DNA of 64,000 nt from an uncultured Lachnospiraceae bacterium (GTDB lineage Bacteria; Bacillota; Clostridia; Lachnospirales; Lachnospiraceae). The notes under the pieces were generated by a model. That model searched no databases and had not been told where the DNA came from. It saw only the letters and a list, made by a program, of their open reading frames with translations. Each line of letters starts with the position of its first letter. Position 1 is the first letter of the stretch. The position numbers and the translations under genes are program-made. Below, piece by piece: positions 1 through 9,123 of this stretch. The stretch is from assembly GCA_945919075.1 (NCBI GenBank), contig CAMEIX010000013.1, positions 19,834 to 83,833 of the forward strand. Reading direction: 5' to 3'.

Positions 1-1
1 C

Positions 2-1096
2 TTGAATCTAATAGCATTTAGCAAAGATTTCTGTGATTTTTATACGGACAGGATTTATCCGGTTATAAATATGATAATCGGGACTCTGACATCATGGATT
101 CCGTTTGCAATGGGTGAAATAATCATGTATATTGGCGCGCTTATGCTCATAGCATTACCGGTAGCAGCCGGTCTGTTACTATTCCTGCGAAAAAGAAAGA
201 GATACAGGAATTTTGCCGTGAAATACATGAAAACAGTACTTATGACAGGGGTAGTTTTCCTGCTTCTTTATACAACCAACTGGTTCATTCCTTTCCGGTG
301 TCATATTGTGAAGGTCAGTGATAACACCCGTACCGAATATACAGCAGAGGAAGTGACTATCCTTAGGCGAAACATTGTAAATCATTTAAATGAACTGGCA
401 TATCAGGTTCCCAGAAATGAAGAGGGTCACCTGATTTATGACTATACGCAGGAGGATATTTTTATGGCTATGCGGGATGCAGGGGACAGATTTCCGCGTC
501 TGAAAGGACATTACTCCTATGCAAAACCTGCTATGTGTTCCGATTTTCTGGACTGGATGGGGATTGGCGGCTATAACTATATTTACACCATGGAACCCAC
601 CTATAACCGGTATTGCGACCCGTTGTACCTTCCTGTCCTGATAGCTCATGAACTAAGTCATCATAAGGGATATTACCGGGAGAATGAAGCAGAGTTTTTA
701 AGTGCCATAGCACTGGCGGAATGTGATAATCCGGTTCTTAAGTACAGCGCATACCGGGAAATGTATTATTATATCGATGCGGACTATATGGATGCTGTAT
801 ATAGCAGTCTATTTCCACAAAATTACCAGATTACCGAAGAGGACTTAGCGAAGTTAGCGGAAGTTTTGCGTAAGGAACCCCAGTTGTCAAAACAGGTCTT
901 GGCGGATTTTCAGTATGCATATGAAGAAGGTGTTGCCTCTTACGAGGAAAATGCCAATAAATTTCTGGAAGAGAATTTCAAAGGAATATCGGAGGAGGTC
1001 GCGGAAACCGGCTGGGAAATACAGGGAGAGGTGCTTAAAGAAAACAGTTACGATGGCATAACTCTCCTGCTGCTTCAGTATTACTTTGAGCAATAG
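2..1096 (+). CDS. DUF3810-type membrane zinc metalloprotease-like protein
   Basis: The 364-residue reading frame opens with a TTG two bases from the window edge, so the true start may lie upstream. Two hydrophobic segments (about residues 22-62 and 78-95) precede a soluble domain with HELSH at 216-220 and a downstream NEAEF whose Glu230 could be the third zinc ligand. This layout fits the DUF3810 family of membrane-anchored putative zinc peptidases. The substrate is unknown. It ends 20 bases before the EamA gene, so the two are probably cotranscribed. Family call is fairly sure; peptidase activity is inferred from the motif only. Confidence 0.75.
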   Translation: MNLIAFSKDFCDFYTDRIYPVINMIIGTLTSWIPFAMGEIIMYIGALMLIALPVAAGLLLFLRKRKRYRNFAVKYMKTVLMTGVVFLLLYTTNWFIPFRCHIVKVSDNTRTEYTAEEVTILRRNIVNHLNELAYQVPRNEEGHLIYDYTQEDIFMAMRDAGDRFPRLKGHYSYAKPAMCSDFLDWMGIGGYNYIYTMEPTYNRYCDPLYLPVLIAHELSHHKGYYRENEAEFLSAIALAECDNPVLKYSAYREMYYYIDADYMDAVYSSLFPQNYQITEEDLAKLAEVLRKEPQLSKQVLADFQYAYEEGVASYEENANKFLEENFKGISEEVAETGWEIQGEVLKENSYDGITLLLLQYYFEQ

Positions 1097-1116
1097 TACA
1101 AAGGAGGAAATAAGAT

Positions 1117-1530
1117 ATGTGGTTTGTTTTTGCGTTATTGTCTGCCATATTTGCAGCACTTACCTCTATACTGGCGAAAGTCGGTATAGACGGGGTGAAT
1201 TCGAATCTTGCAACGGCAATACGAACGGTGGTAGTAGTTGTGATGGCATGGTTTATGGTGTTTCTTACCCATGCGCAGAGCGGAATTGCGGAAATCAGTA
1301 AGAAAAGTTGGATATTTTTAATCCTTTCCGGTCTCGCAACTGGTGCATCATGGCTTTGTTATTATAAGGCGCTGCAGATGGGAGAGGCATCCAAGGTGGT
1401 TCCCATTGATAAGTTAAGCGTAGTAATTACCCTGATTCTGGCGTTTATCTTCTTACATGAAGAATTTACGGCAAAGTCCCTAATCGGCTGCATTTTGATA
1501 GGAGCCGGAACTCTGGTTATGGTACTGTAA
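1117..1530 (+). CDS. Single-domain EamA family transporter
   Basis: This 137-residue, very hydrophobic protein has about five membrane segments and one EamA (DMT superfamily) domain; the usual transporters have two fused domains, so this form probably works as a dimer. The pattern GASWLCYYKALQMGEASKVVPIDKLS is typical of EamA proteins (quoted residues split: GASWLCYYKALQMGEA at about 89-104, then VVPIDKLS). A clear AAGGAGG precedes the ATG. The substrate cannot be read from sequence. It follows the DUF3810 gene closely. Confidence 0.85.
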   Translation: MWFVFALLSAIFAALTSILAKVGIDGVNSNLATAIRTVVVVVMAWFMVFLTHAQSGIAEISKKSWIFLILSGLATGASWLCYYKALQMGEASKVVPIDKLSVVITLILAFIFLHEEFTAKSLIGCILIGAGTLVMVL

Positions 1531-1647
1531 ATTACAAAAATCGACAAAACAAGACTTGTAAACGTCGTAAGAGTATGCTATATTATGAGTCTGACCGGAT
1601 AAGTCAATAACTTGATTGGCAGGTTATCCGGCTTTCGGGGGACTTTT

Positions 1648-2250
1648 ATGAACGAGAAGTTTTTTGACATAAAAAAGGATAAGCAAAACCGTATCATTAA
1701 TGCGGGCCTTAAGGTATTTGCGGAACACGGATACCGCCATGCCAGTACGGATGAAATTGTAAAAGAGGCGGATATCAGCAAAGGACTTCTGTTTCACTAT
1801 TTCGGAAGCAAGATCGGCACCTACACATTTCTGCATGAGTACAGTGTGCGATACATGATTCTGGAATACAATTCCTATGTATCCGGGAAGGAAACAGATC
1901 CCTTCGTTATTATTGCGCAAATCGAACAGGCAAAGCTGGAAGCTATGAAGAGCCATCCTTATATGATAGCCTTTTTGGAATCCTGTGAGAGGGAAGTAGT
2001 GAGTGAGCCATTGCTTGCTACGGAAGAGTCAAAGAACATGCTCCGTGAGGTCACCTATAACCTCACGGAGAATATGAATTTTTCCATGATACGGAAGGAT
2101 TGTGATGTGCCTAAGCTGTTGGAAATTATTTCCTACACTATAGATGGCCTTCGGAAAAAGAGTTTTTCAGAAGGTTCTTTTCAGGCTGATATGCTTTATG
2201 CGGATATTGTTACATACCTCGATATGCTCAGGTTATTAAGCTGCAAATAA
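1648..2250 (+). CDS. TetR/AcrR family transcriptional regulator
   Basis: A 200-residue regulator. The N-terminal helix-turn-helix is recognisable: KQNRIINAGLKVFAEHGY, then the recognition region TDEIVKEADISKGLLFHYF. The rest is a ligand-binding domain of unknown specificity. I prefer the ATG at 1648, preceded by a GGGGG stretch, over an in-frame TTG at 1612 that would add 12 residues with no family similarity. The convergent DUF6062 gene begins 7 bases downstream of its stop. The target genes are not evident; the upstream region 1531-1647 is the likely site of autoregulation. Confidence 0.88.
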   Translation: MNEKFFDIKKDKQNRIINAGLKVFAEHGYRHASTDEIVKEADISKGLLFHYFGSKIGTYTFLHEYSVRYMILEYNSYVSGKETDPFVIIAQIEQAKLEAMKSHPYMIAFLESCEREVVSEPLLATEESKNMLREVTYNLTENMNFSMIRKDCDVPKLLEIISYTIDGLRKKSFSEGSFQADMLYADIVTYLDMLRLLSCK

Positions 2251-2257
2251 TAGAACC

Positions 2258-3019
2258 CTATTTTTTCATTTTATAAACCGGGTCATTGGGGTATCCGCCT
2301 TTTAATTTCTGCATACCACGCTGGATGGCGTCTTTGGAATTTTTCCAGTCAGCGTCCTGGTTCTTGTAATCTTTCTTTTCAATGAACCATGCCACGTCCT
2401 CGTAGAGGCGTTCTAAGTTTTCCTGCTCCAGTTTGGTGAGCATTTTGTAGAAAGCGGGACGTTCTTTTTCGGGAAGCTTGGTTTCCATGGCGGCAACCAG
2501 GTCTCCAAAGTGTGTCAGGCAAAAGCCTTTACCATTCTCAATACGGGAACGGAAGCTTTCATCGCGGGTATACATGACGAAAAAGGTATCCAGATAACGG
2601 TCATAATGCTCCTTGTAATAGTCACAGATATAGCAGGAATTTTCACGTTCCTTAACCCAGCCTGTTACCGGGTTTTGGGAAGAAGTTTCTTTCGAAAATA
2701 ATGATTTTTTCGTACCGTGTGCAGGATCGTAAGAGGCAATCTGCTTCTCGTATTCCTTCAGCATACGCATATAGTGGGTTTTCAAAATCCACGCATTACC
2801 AAGGGCATTGCCATATTGGAACATTTTATGGAAATGCTCTCTGCAAAAGCCCTGACGGTCAGTTTTGTCACGAACATCGCGCTCCATATAGGAAGCACTT
2901 GAGCCCAATGCAAAATCCATTAGGTCCCGCTCAATCTGTCTTTCGATAAAGCAGAAGGGACATTCGTCGTTGGCATTTACGGCATCGTTTAAGGGTATCA
3001 TGTATAATTGTTCTTTCAT
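2258..3019 (-). CDS. DUF6062 family cysteine-rich protein
   Basis: The 253-residue protein contains two similar modules: CPFC at 20-23 with CREH at 59-62, and CYIC at 129-132 with CLTH at 167-170. This twice-repeated CxxC...CxxH layout suggests two metal-binding (zinc) units, and matches the DUF6062 family common in Clostridia. No catalytic motif is seen and the function is unknown. The ATG at 3019 has AAAGGACC in front of it, so I prefer it to the ATG 18 bases upstream. It stands alone, convergent with the TetR gene. Confidence 0.8.
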   Translation of the reverse strand: MKEQLYMIPLNDAVNANDECPFCFIERQIERDLMDFALGSSASYMERDVRDKTDRQGFCREHFHKMFQYGNALGNAWILKTHYMRMLKEYEKQIASYDPAHGTKKSLFSKETSSQNPVTGWVKERENSCYICDYYKEHYDRYLDTFFVMYTRDESFRSRIENGKGFCLTHFGDLVAAMETKLPEKERPAFYKMLTKLEQENLERLYEDVAWFIEKKDYKNQDADWKNSKDAIQRGMQKLKGGYPNDPVYKMKK

Positions 3020-3120
3020 TGCGGTCCTTTCCGGCATCTGCCTGATTTCATATTTCTATTTTAAGTTACCCGGAAAAAGAAAGCAATGAAAAAGATTCTG
3101 ATTAAAGTGAGATGTGAACT

Positions 3121-4491
3121 TTGATATTTAACAGTATTGAATTTATCTTATATTTTTTGCCGGTATTTCTGGTAGTGTATTATATTACACCGGATAAACT
3201 GAAAAACTATATATTAGTGGCTGGCAGTATGGTCTTTTATGCCTTTGGTGAACCCTGGTATATTTTTCTGCTAATGGGTTCCATGGCACTTGCCTTCTTT
3301 TCGGGGCGGGCCATCTCGCAGGAAAGGAACAGTTCGAAAAAAAGTAAGCGGGCATTGTATATTCTGGCAATGCTTTTACAGATACTGCTCCTGCTGTTTT
3401 TTAAGTGTGCACCTGTTCTGGTACGGGTTTCGGCAGCAAAATCCATTGGATTGCCGTTAGGTATCAGTTTCTATACCTTCCAGATACTGTCTTATCTTAC
3501 AGACGTTTATCTGGGCAGGATACAGGGGGAAAGAACCTTTACCGACCTTGCCGTTTATATCAGCATGTTTCCGAAAATTTCGGCAGGTCCCATCGTAGGA
3601 TACGGGGATATTGCAGGAGAGATTAAGAAGCGGAAAGTCACCGTCGTAAATTTCGATGACGGGCTGAAAACTTTTCTCTATGGATTAATCTTAAAAGTAC
3701 TTCTGGCAGATAAATTGTCCATCTTGTGGCATGAAATCCAGACTGCCGGTTTTGTCAGCATTTCCACCCCGCTTGCGTGGATTGGAGCATTTACTTTCTC
3801 CATGCAGCTTTATTTTGATTTTTACGGCTATTCCCTGATGGCAATCGGTCTTGGTAAAATGTTAGGGTTTTCCCTGCCGGAAAACTTTGATAATCCGTAT
3901 ATGGCAAAGTCGGTTCGGGAATTCTACAGACGATGGCATATCACACTTGGAAAATGGTTTACCAGATATGTATATATTCCGCTCGGAGGCAGTAGAAAAG
4001 GGATCCTGAAAACCATCCGCAATCTGGCGGTAGTGTGGTTTTTAACGTCCTTCTGGCATGGCGCGGGCATCAACTTTTTTGCATGGGGTATGAGCCTGTG
4101 TCTTTTCATCCTTTTAGAGAGGATACTGGATCGTAAAAATCTGCTGGAAAAGAGCCATGTTTTCGGGCATTTGTATATTCTGTTTGTGATTCCGCTCACC
4201 TGGGTATGTTTTGCTATTTCTGACAGCAGGGAAATGGCAGTTTATTTTGGAAGACTGTTTGGCTTTATCCGGGGAACCAATGTGAAACCGGGAGATTACC
4301 TTCAGACCCTTTCCAATTATGGATTCTACCTGCTTGCCGGTGGCTTTTTCTGCACACCGCTTGCGGGGAAGGTATATGATAAGATTAAGAATAATATTTT
4401 CGGAATGTTTGCCCTGGCAGTTCTTTTCTGGCTCTGTATTGACAGTATCATGAAAGCCGGGAACAATCCGTTTATGTACCTGAGATTTTGA
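3121..4491 (+). CDS. MBOAT family O-acyltransferase (AlgI/DltB-like)
   Basis: A 456-residue polytopic membrane protein starting at a TTG; the opening MIFNSIEFILYF is typical of the family. MBOAT hallmarks are RRWHITLGKWF (His273) and TSFWHGAGINF (His313, the expected catalytic histidine). Family members move acetyl or other acyl groups across the membrane onto alginate, teichoic acid or other cell-surface glycans. The downstream SGNH protein overlaps its stop by context (30 bases apart) and is a natural partner, as AlgJ/AlgX or DltD are elsewhere. The polymer acylated here is not known, as no polysaccharide locus adjoins. Confidence 0.92.
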   Translation: MIFNSIEFILYFLPVFLVVYYITPDKLKNYILVAGSMVFYAFGEPWYIFLLMGSMALAFFSGRAISQERNSSKKSKRALYILAMLLQILLLLFFKCAPVLVRVSAAKSIGLPLGISFYTFQILSYLTDVYLGRIQGERTFTDLAVYISMFPKISAGPIVGYGDIAGEIKKRKVTVVNFDDGLKTFLYGLILKVLLADKLSILWHEIQTAGFVSISTPLAWIGAFTFSMQLYFDFYGYSLMAIGLGKMLGFSLPENFDNPYMAKSVREFYRRWHITLGKWFTRYVYIPLGGSRKGILKTIRNLAVVWFLTSFWHGAGINFFAWGMSLCLFILLERILDRKNLLEKSHVFGHLYILFVIPLTWVCFAISDSREMAVYFGRLFGFIRGTNVKPGDYLQTLSNYGFYLLAGGFFCTPLAGKVYDKIKNNIFGMFALAVLFWLCIDSIMKAGNNPFMYLRF

Positions 4492-4520
4492 CCACAACTA
4501 TTATTTGGATGAGGATACAA

Positions 4521-5417
4521 ATGAAACAGATTGTGCAACGTACAAAATACTATATTTTGATTCTGTTGATTGCTTTTACGGGATTGTTGTATTTCGGTAA
4601 GGATGACATTTTTGCCAAAACCGGTTTCGGTACAATTTCCGCAGGAGATCATGAGGAGAATTATGACCTGTCAGACAATACAGCCTCCGGAAATGATGTC
4701 TCAGGCGAGATTACAGGAGGGGATGTGTCCGGCACAGCTGTCTCCGGTAACGATGTTTCCGGTGCGGATATAACGGACGGTGATATTTCCGGCAATTCGG
4801 TAATAGACCGGCAAAAATACATGACCGTTACCGAAGATTACTTAGATGATGCGCTATTTATCGGGGACTCCAGAACGGTTGGCCTTCATGATTATGCAAA
4901 ACTGGATAATACAACCTTTTATGCATCCACGGGACTTACGGTATACAAAATGTTTACCGCAAAAATTGCTACCATTCCCGGAAGCAAAAAGAAGGTTACC
5001 ATTGAAGAAGCATTGGAACAACAGAAATTCAGCAAAATTTATATCATGGTTGGTATCAATGAAATGGGTACCGGTACCGCGGAAACCTTTAAGCAGAAAT
5101 ACAGTGAGCGTATTGAACGCATAAAGGAGCTGCAGCCGGATGCCATTATCTATATTCAGTCCATCATGTTAGTTACGACCGAACGCAGCAACAAGGGAGA
5201 TTATATCAACAACGAGGGGATTATTGAGCGAAATAATGCCATCGCCGAACTTGCAGATGGAGAGAGGGTGTTCTATCTGAATGTCAATGAGGCCGTTGCG
5301 GATGAGACAGGTGGTCTTGTTTCGGAATATACCTTTGACGGTGTTCACTTAAAAGCAGCCTATGTGGACATTTGGAAGAATTATTTGTTAGAGCATGCAA
5401 TACAATTAGAAGAGTAA
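4521..5417 (+). CDS. Secreted SGNH hydrolase-like protein, MBOAT partner
   Basis: The 298-residue protein has an N-terminal membrane anchor (about 9-25), then a low-complexity linker with repeated SGNDVSG/GDVSG units (about 56-92), then an SGNH domain. The SGNH blocks are GDS with Ser117, GIN with Asn180, and DGVH with Asp273 and His276, so the catalytic set is complete. It lies directly after the MBOAT gene, suggesting it finishes transfer of the acyl group to an extracellular glycan. The ATG at 4521 has TGAGGA ahead of it; an upstream in-frame start at 4488 overlaps the MBOAT stop but gives a non-hydrophobic leader. Confidence 0.85.
   Translation: MKQIVQRTKYYILILLIAFTGLLYFGKDDIFAKTGFGTISAGDHEENYDLSDNTASGNDVSGEITGGDVSGTAVSGNDVSGADITDGDISGNSVIDRQKYMTVTEDYLDDALFIGDSRTVGLHDYAKLDNTTFYASTGLTVYKMFTAKIATIPGSKKKVTIEEALEQQKFSKIYIMVGINEMGTGTAETFKQKYSERIERIKELQPDAIIYIQSIMLVTTERSNKGDYINNEGIIERNNAIAELADGERVFYLNVNEAVADETGGLVSEYTFDGVHLKAAYVDIWKNYLLEHAIQLEE
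4686..4796 (+). repeat. Coding low-complexity SGNDVSG repeats
   Basis: Degenerate repeats rich in Ser, Gly, Asp and Val (SGNDVSG, GGDVSG, SGNDVSG, DGDISG) form a linker between the membrane anchor and the SGNH domain of the preceding entry. The acidic, Gly/Ser-rich spacer may span the cell wall. Confidence 0.8.
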
Positions 5418-5435
5418 AGAAAATTGAGGAAAAAG

Positions 5436-6479
5436 ATGAATATCGTTGATATGCATTGTGATACCATATCTGCGTTATATGAAGAAAGAAAGGGTGGCAG
5501 TGATGCCACCCTGTTTCATAATGATCTGCATGTGGATATCCAAAAATTGAAAAAGAGTCATTACCTGCTACAAAACTTTGCCCTGTTTGTAAAATACGAT
5601 ATGGAGGACCCTTGGGAAAGAACTCTTAAACTTCTGGAAATTTATAAAGCGGAACTGGAGAGAAACGCGGAGGAGCTGGCACCCGTACTTACCTATGGGG
5701 ACATCCGTAGGAACCGGGAGAATGGGAAAATATCTGCCATGCTTACCTTAGAGGAAGGCGGGGTGACAAGAGGGGATTTAAAGCGCCTCGAATGGCTCTA
5801 TGAACAGGGAGTACGGATGATTACCGTGTCCTGGAACTTTGAAAACGGGCTGTCTCACCCGAATCTTTCTGCGGTTTGGGGAAAGGTTTTACGAAAGGAA
5901 GGGGCATTTCCCGATGAAGAGGCAAGGAACGCAGCCTTTTTGCGTTATTTGAATACCCCTGAGGAAAAAAAGGGGCTTACGGAATGTGGCATCGAGTTTA
6001 TAAGGCGAATGGAAGAACTGGGCATGATTGTGGATGTGTCGCATATGTCCGACAAAGGATTCTATGACGTACTTAATAACACGACAAAGCCTTTTGTGGC
6101 AAGTCACAGCAATGCCAGGGCGGTATGTCCCTGTGTGCGGAATCTGACCGATGATATGATTTGGAAACTGGCGGACAGGGGAGGAGTCATGGGACTTAAT
6201 TTCTGTGCCGATTTTCTGACGCAGGTTCCCTATGGCACTCATAATCCGGGAACCATTGGAAGCATTGTAGGTCATGCAAAGCACATTCTGAATGTGGGGG
6301 GAGAAGACTGCATCGGCCTTGGCAGTGATTTTGACGGAATTGATACCCATGAAGAACTGCCGGGGGCAGACCATATGGAAAAACTATGGGATGCCCTTGA
6401 CGGCAGTGGTTTCTCAGAGCGGCAGATAGAAAAGATTTTTACCCAAAATGTGCTTCGGGTATATAAGGAAGTTCTGTAG
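5436..6479 (+). CDS. Membrane dipeptidase, peptidase family M19
   Basis: The 347-residue protein begins MNIVDMHCDT, whose His7 and Asp9 form the HxD metal site of M19 dipeptidases. Further metal-site elements follow: LEEGG (bridging Glu), VDVSHMSD and ASHSNARAV (His), and GLGSDFDGI (Asp). The family hydrolyses dipeptides with broad specificity using two zinc ions. The length is normal for bacterial members. The ATG at 5436 follows TGAGGA; a TTG at 5424 is less likely. It is only 18 bases behind the SGNH gene, so it may share that transcript, but a shared function is not implied. Confidence 0.93.
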   Translation: MNIVDMHCDTISALYEERKGGSDATLFHNDLHVDIQKLKKSHYLLQNFALFVKYDMEDPWERTLKLLEIYKAELERNAEELAPVLTYGDIRRNRENGKISAMLTLEEGGVTRGDLKRLEWLYEQGVRMITVSWNFENGLSHPNLSAVWGKVLRKEGAFPDEEARNAAFLRYLNTPEEKKGLTECGIEFIRRMEELGMIVDVSHMSDKGFYDVLNNTTKPFVASHSNARAVCPCVRNLTDDMIWKLADRGGVMGLNFCADFLTQVPYGTHNPGTIGSIVGHAKHILNVGGEDCIGLGSDFDGIDTHEELPGADHMEKLWDALDGSGFSERQIEKIFTQNVLRVYKEVL

Positions 6480-6484
6480 AATGA

Positions 6485-7276
6485 TTAGCAGATTGCCTCA
6501 TAGAAATCCCGGATGGTTGGGAAGGCATAAGTGGGTTTGTACGGGGAGGCAGCCACTTCGTCGGGAGTTGCTTCGCCGGTATAAACCACACAGGTATCTA
6601 CTTCGCCGTTAATGCCGCACAGAATGTCGGTATAAAGACGGTCACCAACAACTATGGTTTCTTCTTTGGAAAAACCGAAAGTTTCCCTGCATAGATCTAC
6701 CACCTCCCTGGCCGGTTTGCCGAGGTAAACCGGTTTTTTGCCGGTAGCAGCGGTTAACATATTACAGATGGCACCGCAGTCCGGAATAAAGCCAAAATCA
6801 ATGGGGCAGCAGAGGTCCGGATTGGTTCCGTAGAAAGGAACATCCCTTGTGGTAAGTACTTCACAGGCAGTGGTCAGTTTCGCATAAGTCAATTCACTGT
6901 CATAAGCACAGAGTGCACAGGCAATATCCTCATCGCAGGTTTCCGTAATAAGGAGACCTGCGTTTCTTAATTCCGCAATAAATGACCGGGTTCCCAGTAC
7001 ATAGATTTTCTTGCCGGAGTAATTCTTTTTTAGAAAAAGCAGGGTAATATAGCCTGCGGTAACAAACTGATTTTCCTCTGCAAATATATGAAAAACTTCT
7101 GCAAATTTCTTTACATAATCCGCGTTGCTTTTGGTAGAATTATTGGTAATAAAGCATGCCTTTCCGCCAATCTCATCAATATGCTTAAGAAGATCGGCAC
7201 TGCCCTCATACAGGGTATTTCCCACTGCAATGGTTCCGTCTATATCAAATAAAAAAAATTTCTTGTTTTCTAACAT
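6485..7276 (-). CDS. HAD-IIA family phosphatase (NagD/NPPase-like)
   Basis: This 263-residue protein has the HAD motif I DIDGT (Asp11 nucleophile, Asp13), motif II FITNNS, and the late acidic motif VGDRLYTDI. The cap insert is of the IIA type, as in NagD and p-nitrophenylphosphatases. It should dephosphorylate small phosphate esters or nucleotides in the cytoplasm; the substrate is not predictable. It converges with the M19 gene (5-base gap) and is divergent from the exoA operon across a 173-base promoter region. Confidence 0.92.
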   Translation of the reverse strand: MLENKKFFLFDIDGTIAVGNTLYEGSADLLKHIDEIGGKACFITNNSTKSNADYVKKFAEVFHIFAEENQFVTAGYITLLFLKKNYSGKKIYVLGTRSFIAELRNAGLLITETCDEDIACALCAYDSELTYAKLTTACEVLTTRDVPFYGTNPDLCCPIDFGFIPDCGAICNMLTAATGKKPVYLGKPAREVVDLCRETFGFSKEETIVVGDRLYTDILCGINGEVDTCVVYTGEATPDEVAASPYKPTYAFPTIRDFYEAIC

Positions 7277-7449
7277 TTATATCTTCCCTTTCCTGGAAAA
7301 GTATTTCCAATATCTCACATATTTACAGGTCAAGCCTTATTATAATGCACTTTTCCGACCTGTTCAATACGTGTTTTTACAGTAGTTTATTGATTCACGA
7401 TGTGTAAAATGGTACAATTAAAAAAATTGAAAAAGATTGGAGAGAAATC

Positions 7450-8205
7450 ATGAAATTAATTTCCTGGAATGTAAACGGGCTGCGTGCGTGTGTGGATAAG
7501 GGATTTATGGATTTTTTTAAGGAGGCGGATGCGGATATCTTCTGTATTCAGGAATCCAAATTGCAGGAAGGACAGATTACACTGGATCTTCCGGGCTATT
7601 ATCAGTATTGGAATTATGCCCAGAAAAAGGGGTACTCCGGAACGGCGCTGTTTACCAAAAAGGAACCCTTAAACGTGACTTATGGAATCGGTGTGGAAGA
7701 GCATGACAAAGAAGGTCGTGTCATTACGGCGGAGTTTGATGATTTTTATATGGTGACCGTCTATGTACCAAACTCCCAGAGAGAGTTAACCAGACTGGAT
7801 TATCGTATGACATGGGAAGAAGCATTCCTTTCCTATATTCTGGAACTGGAGAAAAAGAAACCGGTCATTTATGCCGGTGACTTAAATGTGGCACATCAGG
7901 AAATTGATTTGAAAAATCCCAAGACCAATCATCACAATGCCGGGTTTACGGATGAGGAAAGAGCCTGCTTTAGTAAGGTGTTGGAAAGCGGATACATTGA
8001 CACCTTCCGCTATTTCTACCCGGACACCGCAGGTATTTATTCCTGGTGGTCCTACATGTTCAAAGCAAGAGAAAAGAATGTAGGATGGCGTATTGACTAT
8101 TTTGTGGCAAGCAAAGCCTTAGAGAGCCGGTTAAAGGATGCCCGGATTCATACCATGGTTATGGGAAGCGACCATTGTCCGGTAGAATTGGAACTGAAAT
8201 ATTAG
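7450..8205 (+). CDS. exoA: Exodeoxyribonuclease III / AP endonuclease
   Basis: A 251-residue enzyme of the ExoIII/APE1 family, which cuts at abasic sites and removes 3' blocking groups in base excision repair. Diagnostic motifs in order are SWNVNGLRA, IQESKL (metal Glu), YVPNS, GDLNVAH (catalytic Asp-Leu-Asn), WWSYMFKAR, GWRIDYF, and the C-terminal GSDHCPVEL (Asp-His pair). The length is normal. GGAGAG precedes the ATG. Two radical SAM genes follow 8 bases downstream and may be read from the same promoter. Confidence 0.96.
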   Translation: MKLISWNVNGLRACVDKGFMDFFKEADADIFCIQESKLQEGQITLDLPGYYQYWNYAQKKGYSGTALFTKKEPLNVTYGIGVEEHDKEGRVITAEFDDFYMVTVYVPNSQRELTRLDYRMTWEEAFLSYILELEKKKPVIYAGDLNVAHQEIDLKNPKTNHHNAGFTDEERACFSKVLESGYIDTFRYFYPDTAGIYSWWSYMFKAREKNVGWRIDYFVASKALESRLKDARIHTMVMGSDHCPVELELKY

Positions 8206-8213
8206 GTGCCTAT

Positions 8214-9116
8214 ATGAAGATATCATCATTTTTTTATTTTGCTAAATTTGGTATAAGAACAATCCTGTTTAAGAAGAAGGATCCTGTTCTTGGAACAATC
8301 ATTGTTACGGATAAGTGCAATCTGAAATGTAAGCATTGCTCAGTGAATAACATCACTGCAGTTATTCATCCGTACGAACAGATTCATGATGAGATGCGTC
8401 AGTTATATGAAATGGGAATACGCATTTTGTTTTTCTGTGGGGGAGAAACATTTCTCTGGAAGGACGGAGAGAGAACCATAAGAGATTTGGTTGTGGAAGC
8501 AAAGAAAATGGGTTTTCTCATCGTAAATGTGGTGACGAACGGAACATATCCCCTTGATCTTCCCGAGGCTGACCTGATATTGCTTAGTCTTGATGGAGAT
8601 AAAGAACATCATAATGCTGTCAGAGGCGATACCTATGACAAAATTATGGAAAATATAAGTAATGCAACCTCGGATAATATTTGTTTTTATATGGCAATTA
8701 ATCAGATTAATAAAACAGTGATTCAGGATGTGTGTTTAGCTGCCCGTGATACAAAGAATGTTCGGGCTGTATCCTTTAATTTTCATACTCCATATCCTGA
8801 TACAAGGGAACTTGCCCTTTCTAAAGAGGAGAAGGTTCAGTGCTGCGAGGTAATTAAAAGAATGATGCGGGAAGGAATGCCGGTATTTAATTTAAAGAGT
8901 GCATTTCCCTATCTGATTCATAATAATTTCCCGACTCCATGTCATCAATGTGTCGTAATGGAAAATGGTAAACTATCAACCTGCGGAAGATGTATTGATG
9001 TGCCCGGGCTCTGTGATGAATGTGGATATTTTTTCGTGGCAGAGTATACACTGCTTTTTAGAGGGAATCCAAAGATAATTTTTGAAATGATGAGAACATA
9101 CCTGCGATATGTTTAG
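8214..9116 (+). CDS. Radical SAM protein of unknown function
   Basis: A 300-residue radical SAM enzyme with the 4Fe-4S motif CNLKCKHC near residue 43 and the conserved FFCGGETFLW. The C-terminus holds five more cysteines in CHQC, CGRC and CDEC pairs, resembling a SPASM-like auxiliary cluster. The terminal stretch after the cysteines is hydrophobic (about 25 residues), perhaps for membrane association. It overlaps or abuts a second radical SAM gene, and follows exoA by 8 bases. I cannot assign a reaction. The start at 8214 avoids an overlap with exoA; the ribosome site is weak. Confidence 0.85.
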   Translation: MKISSFFYFAKFGIRTILFKKKDPVLGTIIVTDKCNLKCKHCSVNNITAVIHPYEQIHDEMRQLYEMGIRILFFCGGETFLWKDGERTIRDLVVEAKKMGFLIVNVVTNGTYPLDLPEADLILLSLDGDKEHHNAVRGDTYDKIMENISNATSDNICFYMAINQINKTVIQDVCLAARDTKNVRAVSFNFHTPYPDTRELALSKEEKVQCCEVIKRMMREGMPVFNLKSAFPYLIHNNFPTPCHQCVVMENGKLSTCGRCIDVPGLCDECGYFFVAEYTLLFRGNPKIIFEMMRTYLRYV

Positions 9117-9123
9117 AGGGAAT

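Noticed and set aside
5889..6374. 161-residue minus strand frame
   Set aside because: Shadow of the M19 dipeptidase gene, with no start signal.
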